This document shows, piece after piece, positions 9,637-17,058 of a stretch of DNA of 64,000 bases. The DNA is from Methanobacterium bryantii (GTDB lineage Archaea > Methanobacteriota > Methanobacteria > Methanobacteriales > Methanobacteriaceae): positions 1-64,000 of the forward strand of contig NZ_LMVM01000001.1 of assembly GCF_002287175.1 (NCBI RefSeq), written 5' to 3'. The notes under the pieces were generated by a model, which was not told where the DNA came from, did no database searches, and was given only the letters and a program-made list of their open reading frames with translations. The stretch's first letter is position 1. Every line of letters starts with the position of its first letter. Position numbers and translations under genes: made by a program.

Positions 9637-10989
9637 ATTATATCAAAAGACATTAAAAGCGTTAAAAGCCAGATTGTAATTGTTTTTTCAGCTTTTTTAG
9701 CGGGTATGACTCTATATGAAATTGTAAAACAAGTATTGTTCCCAAGTATAAATATATGGGAATCACATGTCATTACTATTACTTTTACAACAATTTTAGC
9801 CACTATTCTTGCTTATTTCGTGTTAAATGATCGGGAAAAGCTGATAAAACAGTTGGAGCAGGCTAATTATGACCTTGAAGATCAGATTGAAGAAAGGATG
9901 GCAGAAGTTAAAAGGTTAGCTAACATTGTGGAGTCATCGGATGATGCTATTATTGGAATGGATTTAAATTTTCGAATATCCAGCTGGAATCATGGCGCAG
10001 TAGAAATGTACGGGTATTCCCCAGGTGAAATAATTGGAAAGCATATATTTATTTTAATGGAACCTGGGGAACAGGTTAATAATTTGAGATTGATTGAGAG
10101 AGCTAAAAATGGGGAGAGTATAGAACATGTTGAATTGGAACGTTTGAAAAAGGACGGATCCCATTTTTACTTGTCTATAACATTTTCTCCAATTAAAAAT
10201 GATAAAGGTAATATTGTTGGAATATCTTCAATTTCTAAAGATATTACTCGGCGTAAGAATGCAGAAGAGCAGTTAAAGGATACAATAAATGAATTAAAAC
10301 GTTCAAATGATGAACTACAGCAGTTTGCATTCATTACCAGTCATGATCTCCAGGAACCTTTAAGGACCATTGCCAGCTACGCTCAACTGATCGAAAGGCG
10401 CTACAAAGGTAAGCTTGATAATGAAGCTGATGAATTCATTGAATTCATGGTTGATGGTGCAAAAAGAATGAAGCAGATGATCCAGGGTTTGCTTGATTAT
10501 TCTCGTATTGAAACAAAGGGTGGAAAATTCAGGGATTTTAATGCGGGAAATGCTTTAAATCATGCTTTAAATAATTTAGGGCCTGTAATTAATGAGATTA
10601 GTGCGGAAGTTACTTATGATGCTCTTCCCATAATTTTTGCAGATGAAAACCAGATGATACAGGTGTTCCAGAATTTAATTGGAAATGCGCTTAAATTCCA
10701 TAGTGCTGGGCTTAAACCTAAAATTCATATTTCTGCACGCAAAGAAATTAAAGGATACATTTTTTCTGTTGCAGATAATGGAATAGGGTTAGAAAAGGAG
10801 TATTGTGATAAAATATTTGAAGTGTTCAAAAGATTACACTCTATTGGAGAATATGATGGGGCAGGAATTGGTTTGGCAATTGTTAAAAGAATTATAGATC
10901 GCCATAATGGTAAAATTTGGGTTGAATCAGAGTATGGTGAAGGTTCTACGTTTTATTTCATGATACCCTTTAAGGATGGATCCCTATAA
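9637..10989 (+). CDS. membrane PAS histidine kinase (non-canonical start)
   Basis: Sensor kinase with two N-terminal membrane segments, a short coiled coil (LIKQLEQANYDLEDQIEERM), one PAS domain (about residues 80-200), a dimerisation domain with phospho-acceptor His in ITSHDLQEPLRTIASYAQ, and a HATPase domain (QNLIGNALKF, DNGIGLEK, GAGIGLAIVKRI). The first ATG in frame is 9706, but the frame is open far upstream and a strong GGAGGGG lies at 9621-9627. Starting at 9706 would cut the first membrane helix. No ATG, GTG or TTG lies between, so an ATT at 9637 or a nearby codon may be the start; that position is my estimate. The kinase region is closely similar to that of the kinase ending at 16160. 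Confidence 0.85.
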   Translation: MISKDIKSVKSQIVIVFSAFLAGMTLYEIVKQVLFPSINIWESHVITITFTTILATILAYFVLNDREKLIKQLEQANYDLEDQIEERMAEVKRLANIVESSDDAIIGMDLNFRISSWNHGAVEMYGYSPGEIIGKHIFILMEPGEQVNNLRLIERAKNGESIEHVELERLKKDGSHFYLSITFSPIKNDKGNIVGISSISKDITRRKNAEEQLKDTINELKRSNDELQQFAFITSHDLQEPLRTIASYAQLIERRYKGKLDNEADEFIEFMVDGAKRMKQMIQGLLDYSRIETKGGKFRDFNAGNALNHALNNLGPVINEISAEVTYDALPIIFADENQMIQVFQNLIGNALKFHSAGLKPKIHISARKEIKGYIFSVADNGIGLEKEYCDKIFEVFKRLHSIGEYDGAGIGLAIVKRIIDRHNGKIWVESEYGEGSTFYFMIPFKDGSL

Positions 10990-11250
10990 ATTTTAAATTA
11001 GTTAAAATTCAGTTTAAAATTAGTTATTGTAAGAGCAAATAAAATTCTCAAAAAAGTTTTAATACAAGTTTTTTAATCATTTAAAACACTAAAAACTTGA
11101 ATTTAAATAGCAAGGTCGGAAATTATGTTTTTGACTTGCAGGTTAAAAGATAGAACTTCCCTGTTTTAAAGTCAATTTAAGATTTCAGCTAAAAATATAA
11201 AATAATTTAACTTAAAAAACATATTCTATGAAAATAACAAATGTGATAAA

Positions 11251-11601
11251 ATGTTGCAGTTTGAGGAAATAAAAGAAGATACAGAAGATGTAAATATTGA
11301 AGATATTGGAGATAAAGAGACTCCTATACCTAAAAGCTTTATTTTGGCTTACACTGATGATGAACTAACTGAAGGATATATTCCTGATGTGTGGGGGAAA
11401 TTAAATGAACATGATTTTGATGGTGATGCTGAAAATATAGACTTTGTAATTTACTTTGATAATTTGAATAAAACATGCAGGATTATAATGGCTTTATATT
11501 ATTCTGAAGAAGATCCTGATGTTCCAGGGATTAATGAAATTGCTGAGTATTATCGCCCTATATTTGAAGAGTTCTATAATAAGAATAAACCATACTGTTA
11601 A
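11251..11601 (+). CDS. hypothetical acidic protein
   Basis: A 116-residue, strongly acidic, soluble protein that I do not recognise. It starts with an acidic run (FEEIKEDTEDVNIED), carries alternating hydrophobic and acidic stretches suggesting mixed alpha/beta structure, and ends in a basic Cys tail (NKNKPYC). There is no signal peptide or membrane segment. The upstream region has no strong ribosome binding site. It stands alone between a kinase and a small membrane protein. Codon use resembles the neighbours, so I take it as a real gene. Confidence 0.6.
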   Translation: MLQFEEIKEDTEDVNIEDIGDKETPIPKSFILAYTDDELTEGYIPDVWGKLNEHDFDGDAENIDFVIYFDNLNKTCRIIMALYYSEEDPDVPGINEIAEYYRPIFEEFYNKNKPYC

Positions 11602-11650
11602 TTCCATATTCTGAGTTTATTATTTCTTTAAATTTTCTTTTTTATGTATC

Positions 11651-11767
11651 TTAATGCAGTCTATTTTTCTTTATTGGATCGTTGAGCATTGCATAGATGA
11701 TAAAACTGATAAAGGCTGCTGCTATAATAATTTTATATATTTCTAAGGTTTCTAACATTTTTTTCAT
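11651..11767 (-). CDS. 38-residue single-span membrane protein
   Basis: A short frame on the minus strand starts at ATG 11767 and ends at TAA (complement of 11651-11653). The product has an amphipathic start (MKKMLETLEIYK), one clear membrane helix (IIIAAAFISFIIYAML) and a basic end (KKNRLH), the usual layout of small inner-membrane proteins that modulate a larger partner. Upstream bases GAGTGATGA can serve as ribosome binding site. A TATA-like palindrome lies about 40 bases upstream at 11802-11813. Function unknown. Confidence 0.5.
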   Translation of the reverse strand: MKKMLETLEIYKIIIAAAFISFIIYAMLNDPIKKNRLH

Positions 11768-12386
11768 CACTCTAATTGGTGTTGTATTTTTAAGGATAAA
11801 CGAATATATATTCAAAACTAGGATATAAATATTTTTGATACTTACAGATCTACAGTTATATTTGTGATCGTTTTGTTGAATTTTAGATATTTAAACGTTA
11901 TCTAAGCATATATTTTGTAAATATGCATTTATAACCAGAAATTTTCTATAATACATGATTTGATATGGAATTTAATTTGTATTTATTAAATGCACCTGTT
12001 AATTTAAATTTTTAGTTTTCTTTACTACCTTATTTTGGTGCTTTAAAATGCAATAGTTTATATTGAAGTTATGAATATATATTCAAAACATGTTGGGGTA
12101 AGGTTCATACTTGAGAACCCAGATCAGCACTTTAAACCATATTCAAAGGAATAAATATGCAAAATCAAACCAACAGAGAATACATCAGGTAAGATATAAG
12201 TTGGTTAAATAGATTGTAAATGTATTAACCAGAAAAAACAGCGAAATAATGGATATTTCTCAGCTAACTTTTCATAGAATTTTAAACTCTGGCAGGAAAT
12301 AGACGTAATTTCAGTGTATATGGAAGTATTTAGATGGCAAGTTGAAATGTTACAAATTATAGTGGGACATACTGGAGGTGAATTAA
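11768..12386. other. intergenic region with a repeated palindrome
   Basis: No gene is seen. The 17-base sequence GAATATATATTCAAAAC occurs at 11802-11818 and again at 12073-12089 in the same orientation; its first 12 bases are a perfect palindrome. It could be a TATA element for the small minus-strand gene or a regulator site. GGAGGTGA before 12387 is the ribosome binding site of the next gene. Confidence 0.4.
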
Positions 12387-12785
12387 ATGAAAGTAGCTAT
12401 TACATCAACTGGACTTAGTTTGGAATCAAATATAAGCAATGTATTTGGAAGAAGCCCTAATTTTATAATTGCAGATCTGGAAAATGGAGAAATTGAAAAT
12501 GTTTTACCCATTGAAAATCCTGCAAAAAATGAGAGGGGAGCCGGAAACTTAGCGGCACAATTTATGGTAGATCAAGGTGTTGAGGCTCTAATTATAGGAG
12601 AATTAGGTAATGTTGCATTTGGCATTTTAAGAAATGCAGGAATTAAAATTTATAAAATTAGCCCCAGAAGTGTAGGAAAAAACCTTAAATACTTCATGGA
12701 AGGTAAACTGGGGGAAATAAGTTCAGCATCTTCAGGAATTCCCTCAGCTATAGATAAACGCCCAAGAAGAAGAGATAAAATTTGA
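12387..12785 (+). CDS. NifX/NifB-type cofactor-binding domain protein
   Basis: A 132-residue protein of the dinitrogenase iron-molybdenum cofactor family (NifX, NifY and the NifB C-terminal domain), a small RNase H-like fold that binds iron-sulfur or Fe-Mo cofactor precursors. Typical features are the opening KVAITSTG, a conserved FGRSPNFIIAD and the GNVAFGILRNAGIKIYK end of the domain, followed by a basic tail. In methanogens these stand-alone forms are widespread even outside nif clusters, so nitrogen fixation is not implied. A perfect GGAGGTGA precedes the ATG. The ferredoxin gene follows 68 bases downstream and may share its transcript. Confidence 0.8.
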   Translation: MKVAITSTGLSLESNISNVFGRSPNFIIADLENGEIENVLPIENPAKNERGAGNLAAQFMVDQGVEALIIGELGNVAFGILRNAGIKIYKISPRSVGKNLKYFMEGKLGEISSASSGIPSAIDKRPRRRDKI

Positions 12786-12853
12786 CCTGATAATAATCAT
12801 ATCTTGAGAATAATTAGATTAAATCAGCTATAGAAAGACAGCAGGTGAGTTAA

Positions 12854-13045
12854 ATGGTTAAAATAACAGTAGATTACGATAAATGCGAAGGTGCAGAATG
12901 CGGGGAATGCGCAGATGTATGCCCCATGGAAGTTCTTGTAATTGAGGGAGATACTCTTGTAATCAAGAATAAAGGGGAATGCAGCTTGTGTGAAGTATGT
13001 ATGGATGTATGTCCAGATGAAGCAATAAAAATTGAGGATGATTGA
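12854..13045 (+). CDS. 2[4Fe-4S] ferredoxin
   Basis: A 63-residue electron carrier with two tetranuclear iron-sulfur sites. Cluster ligands are Cys16, Cys19 and Cys23 followed by Pro in the first half (with an extra Cys11), and Cys43, Cys46, Cys49 and Cys53-Pro in the second. The protein is acidic, like most clostridial-type ferredoxins. The first motif is slightly changed (CEGAECGECADVCP). It sits directly behind the NifX-like gene with an AGGTGAG ribosome binding site, suggesting they work together in cofactor or electron handling. Confidence 0.88.
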   Translation: MVKITVDYDKCEGAECGECADVCPMEVLVIEGDTLVIKNKGECSLCEVCMDVCPDEAIKIEDD

Positions 13046-13359
13046 GCATTAAATAGATTATTTTAATGCATTAAATTCTTTTTTTATTTTGCAAAGACAA
13101 GTGATTTTTTTATAGAATCCCTTAGCGGGTCTATGATTCCTTTTTAAAACAGCATATAATCCGTTTAAGCACATTAATTGAATTGATGTCTTAAAACATG
13201 GGAGTACTATAGCTCCTTGCAGAATTTTAGAATTAGTCACAGGTGCAGAAAAAGTGCTTTAATGAGGTAAAACCTTCATTTTTTATTTTTTTTAAATGAA
13301 ACTAAAATTTAAGTATCATAAATTAATTATTATATTTTTAACACAAATGGGGTGATTTT

Positions 13360-13695
13360 ATGAGGACTAAAATGGCAGTGTTGCTTATGGTTTTTTTATG
13401 TCTTAGTCTCGTGACATCTTCTTTTGCTGCTGCATCTAACTATAACCGTAAATCTGTAGAAAAAAATATTAAAGTAGTTTCTAACCCGTCAACAGGATAT
13501 CATTGGGTTGCAGTGTACAATAAAAAACATGTAAAATTGTTAAGCGACGCATTTAAATCAAACAATCCAAGGTTAATGGGTAGCCCTGGCATTGAAACTT
13601 TTAAATTTAAAGGCGATAAAGGGCAAAGAATTGTCTTAAAATACGTTAGAAGTGGAGATAACAAACCCGTAAAACAACGCACATACGTATTATAA
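13360..13695 (+). CDS. secreted chagasin-like (I42) protease inhibitor
   Basis: A 111-residue exported protein with a signal peptide (basic start, hydrophobic core to about residue 24, cleavage near SSFAAA). The mature part carries the chagasin landmarks NPSTGYHW and GSPGIETFKF, the first two loops that plug the active site of papain-type cysteine proteases, and a shortened third region (LKYVRSGD) where RPW is usual. Known chagasin-family proteins inhibit cysteine proteases. The altered third loop may weaken binding. GGGGTGA precedes the ATG. It stands alone. Confidence 0.7.
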   Translation: MRTKMAVLLMVFLCLSLVTSSFAAASNYNRKSVEKNIKVVSNPSTGYHWVAVYNKKHVKLLSDAFKSNNPRLMGSPGIETFKFKGDKGQRIVLKYVRSGDNKPVKQRTYVL

Positions 13696-14075
13696 CTAAT
13701 AAACTAACATTTTACTTTTTAAATCATGATTTAGTGGGAAATATCTTAAAATAACAGTTTTTACTATTTCTTTAGCAGATGCAAACAAGCACTTTTGAAT
13801 TAAATCAATCATCTAAAATTTTAATAGTGTATAATAAGGGTATAACTCTACTGATTCAAGATATTTATATTTTAAATTCAGTTATATCCATTAAAATACA
13901 TCTAATTATATTATTAACCAATAGGAGTACTTATTTTGTGGAAATAGTCAAAATTAGGAAACGTTAACTTCATTGAATAATTAAACCAAAAAGTTATACC
14001 TTTTAAAAACAAAGTAATAGTAAGAATTTCTTTATAATTTTTAAAAAGATATTAATCAATATTTTCAGGGGAGGT
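13696..14075. other. intergenic region
   Basis: No convincing gene is seen; a 62-codon open frame at 13779-13967 has no ribosome binding site and unlikely composition. The end of the stretch holds the strong GGGGAGGT ribosome binding site (14068-14075) of the next kinase. Confidence 0.4.
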
Positions 14076-16160
14076 ATTGAATTAAATACAAAAAATAGCA
14101 TATTCAAGGAAATATTTGATAAGTCTCCCACTGGTATTTTTTGTTATAATAAAAAGGGTAATTTAATTGATGCTAACTATACTGCTTTAAAAATAGCAGG
14201 TATTAATTCTTTAAATGATTTTAAAAAAATTAATTTATTTGATAGTCCTGATATTGCTTTAAGGAAGGATGAATTGATTAAAACAGGTTTAGTTAAGTTT
14301 CAATCTAGTTTAAATTATGAAAATGTCAAAAATGAAGGAAGTTATGCTTCTGTAAATTCTGGAACTGCTTTTATTGATTGGACTATCTCTGAAGCCGATT
14401 TTGGCTTTTTAGTTCAAATTCAGGATGTTACTGAATATACAGAAATTGAAAAAGAGTTAAAAGAATCAGCAGAAGAGATTGAAAGGAATAACAAAATACT
14501 AACTGGGATAACTAAAATATTTCAAGCTGGTTTAAGAGTTAAAAGTAAAAAAGAATTAGCTCAAATGTCACTAAAAATTATTGAGGAAATTATAGGCAGT
14601 TCCTCTGGCTTTATATGTGAGGTAACACCTAAAAAATTATTAAATACTATTGCAACAAGTTTTTCTGGAGCGCGCGAACGTAAAACGCCCCATGGTAAAC
14701 AGTTAGTTATGGAAACAGATTTACCTATTAAAGGAATTAGGTGGAGTGTTATTAATGAAGCAAGGCCTTTAATTTTTAATGACATTAATAAACATCCAAA
14801 ATGGATCGAACCGCCAGAAGAGCATGTTAAAATTAAAAGTTTCATGGGGGTGCCTTTAATGCATGCTGGTGAAGTTTTTGGTGAAATTGGATTGATTTAT
14901 ACAGATAAAGATTTTAGTCAAGATGATTTAGAAATAGTTGAATTAATATCTATCGCAGTTATGGAAGCTCTAATGAGTTATAAATCCAGAAATCAATTAA
15001 CAGAGTATAAAATTAAGTCAGAAGAACTAGTTAGAAAATTTAAAGATAGTGAAGAGTCATTCAGGGCACTTGCAGAAAATTCACCTGATCTTATAACACG
15101 GATTGACACTGATTTTAAATACATTTTTATTAATTTTAAAATTTTAGAATTGCAGGGTAATTACCCTGACTTTTATATGGGCAAAACCTTTGAGGAAACA
15201 GGCACCCCTTTGAGATATGCTGAAATGTGGAGGTCAAAATATCAAAAATTACTGGATACCGGTGAATTACAGAAGTTTGAATACAGTTCTATAACTAATG
15301 ATGGCTTTAAATATTTTGAAACTACTGCCGTACCTGAATATAATTCTAAAGGCGAAATTGAAACGATACTGTCTATAAGTCGCGATATCACTGAAAGGAA
15401 AAGGAGTGAAAGGCAGTTAAAAGAAATTATAACTGAACTGCAGCGTTCTAATAAAGAATTACAGAGTTTTGCTTACATTACAAGCCATGACCTGCAGGAA
15501 CCTCTGCGGACCATTGCCAGTTATGCGCAGTTAATCGAAAGACGTTATAAGGGTAAGCTCGATGCTGATGCTGATGAATTCATTGAATTTATGGTTGATG
15601 GTGCAAAGAGAATGAAAAGCATGATTCAGGGTTTGCTTGATTACTCACGTGTTGGGACAAAAGGAAACGAATTTAAAGAATTCAACACTCAAGAAGCTTT
15701 AGATTATGCTTTAAGTAATTTAGAATCGTCAATTACTGAAAATAATGCCGAAATAACCAGTGATCCAATTCTTCCTGTAATTTTTGCTGATGAAGATCAA
15801 ATTGCACGTGTATTCCAGAATCTAATTGGAAATGCACTTAAATTCTGTAGGGGCGGGATAAAGCCTGAAATTCATGTTTCAGCCCGAAAAAAAGATAAAG
15901 AATATGTTTTTTCAGTTAGTGACAATGGAATTGGAATGGAAGAACAGTACAGTGACCACATTTTTGAAGTGTTCAAGCGGTTACATTCAATTGATGAGTA
16001 TCAAGGTGCAGGAATAGGTCTAGCTATAGTTAAACGAGTAGTAGATCGTCATGGTGGGCGTGTTTGGGTTGAATCAGAGTTAGGTAAAGGTTCGACATTT
16101 TATTTTACCATACCTGTTAGAAATAAAGCCCTTTTAAGGATAATTAATAAGATTAAATAA
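14076..16160 (+). CDS. PAS-GAF-PAS histidine kinase (start uncertain)
   Basis: Soluble sensor kinase of about 690 residues. Order: N-terminal PAS (SPTGIFCYNKKGNLIDAN, at once after the start), a GAF domain (about 160-320, with GVPLMHAGEVFGEIGL), a second PAS (about 330-445), a dimerisation domain with His in ITSHDLQEPLRTIASYAQ, and a HATPase (QNLIGNALKF, DNGIGMEE, GAGIGLAIVKR). The first ordinary start in frame is TTG at 14274, which would cut the first PAS in half. The frame is open up to a strong ribosome binding site at 14068-14075, but only ATT, GAA, TTA and AAT follow it. Either a non-canonical start or a one-base deletion is likely, since TTG at 14077 is one frame off. No membrane span, so it senses an internal signal. 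Confidence 0.82.
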   Translation: MELNTKNSIFKEIFDKSPTGIFCYNKKGNLIDANYTALKIAGINSLNDFKKINLFDSPDIALRKDELIKTGLVKFQSSLNYENVKNEGSYASVNSGTAFIDWTISEADFGFLVQIQDVTEYTEIEKELKESAEEIERNNKILTGITKIFQAGLRVKSKKELAQMSLKIIEEIIGSSSGFICEVTPKKLLNTIATSFSGARERKTPHGKQLVMETDLPIKGIRWSVINEARPLIFNDINKHPKWIEPPEEHVKIKSFMGVPLMHAGEVFGEIGLIYTDKDFSQDDLEIVELISIAVMEALMSYKSRNQLTEYKIKSEELVRKFKDSEESFRALAENSPDLITRIDTDFKYIFINFKILELQGNYPDFYMGKTFEETGTPLRYAEMWRSKYQKLLDTGELQKFEYSSITNDGFKYFETTAVPEYNSKGEIETILSISRDITERKRSERQLKEIITELQRSNKELQSFAYITSHDLQEPLRTIASYAQLIERRYKGKLDADADEFIEFMVDGAKRMKSMIQGLLDYSRVGTKGNEFKEFNTQEALDYALSNLESSITENNAEITSDPILPVIFADEDQIARVFQNLIGNALKFCRGGIKPEIHVSARKKDKEYVFSVSDNGIGMEEQYSDHIFEVFKRLHSIDEYQGAGIGLAIVKRVVDRHGGRVWVESELGKGSTFYFTIPVRNKALLRIINKIK

Positions 16161-17058
16161 TGATATTTTTTTTAAATGGGTCTAAAAACATTAAGACCAT
16201 GTTTTCACATTCATAATCTATTTTTTAATTATTTTTTTTATAGCCCTTGGAGGTTATACAAGTATATCATAATTACATGTTTTTAAGATAATTTTTATAT
16301 CTACAATTTAAAATGAAGTATAATTCATGCAAATGTTATAAACATTGGTATTTTATAAAATTAGGGGGTATCCATGGACACCAAATGAAAAGGTTTAGTG
16401 TCCTTGAATTTAAGTACTTTACTTAAAATATTGATTAAAAGGGGATGAGGTCAATACTTACAGGTATTGACCTAAATTACTAATGTGTAGTTTTGTATAT
16501 AAATTTTATGGTTTAAAGAGATAATAATAATTTATACGTAATTTTACAAATTATAATACGTTTTTATTAAAAAATCAACTTTATTTTATTATTTTCTCTA
16601 ATTTCAACCTTTTTGAGCAGTTCAATTTTAATACTTTTCTTGTGATATGTCTCAAGTCACGTTTAAAATAATGGTGTTATAAATCTTTTTAATATACGCT
16701 CATGTCTATGATCCTGTGCGTGAGTTATACTTTATGCTAAATTGTGGTTTTAATTGATTATATGGGATTTATCTTAAAAAAAATACAATTTACTTAACCA
16801 ATAATCCCATGAAAATGAAGTGATATTATTTACACAACATTCTGGGCATGAGCGTTAATTCTAATTAGTTTCTCCACCTTGAAAATTCATGTTAGGCTGT
16901 GTTTAAAAACGTCTGTTTTTTTGGGATATTGGGCTGCACCATAATCCTATTTTTTACTCCCCTAAAATATGAAATCTATAAAATTTAACGACTGACTTCA
17001 ATAAAAAAAACTTGCTCTTAAATTAAAAAAAAATGAATTTAATTTAGGCAGGTATATC
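16161..17058. other. long gene-free region with several inverted repeats
   Basis: No coding frame is convincing over almost 900 bases. Structure is present instead: GGACAC/GTGTCC at 16376-16403; a perfect 10-bp hairpin AGGTCAATAC/GTATTGACCT at 16448-16473; and a nested pair, ACGCTCATG (16696-16704) with CATGAGCGT (16847-16855), enclosing ATGGGATT (16762-16769) with AATCCCAT (16803-16810). The stretch may hold one or more small RNAs between the kinase and catalase genes. Confidence 0.45.
16448..16473. repeat. perfect 10-bp hairpin
   Basis: AGGTCAATAC, a six-base loop, then GTATTGACCT. The stem is too long for chance in an ordinary spacer; it could be an RNA hairpin or a dyad for a dimeric regulator. 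It lies about 290 bases after the kinase stop. Confidence 0.55.

Noticed and set aside
13779..13967. 62-codon frame after the chagasin-like gene
   Set aside because: No ribosome binding site, AT-driven composition (Ile, Asn, Lys) and no recognisable pattern; probably chance.
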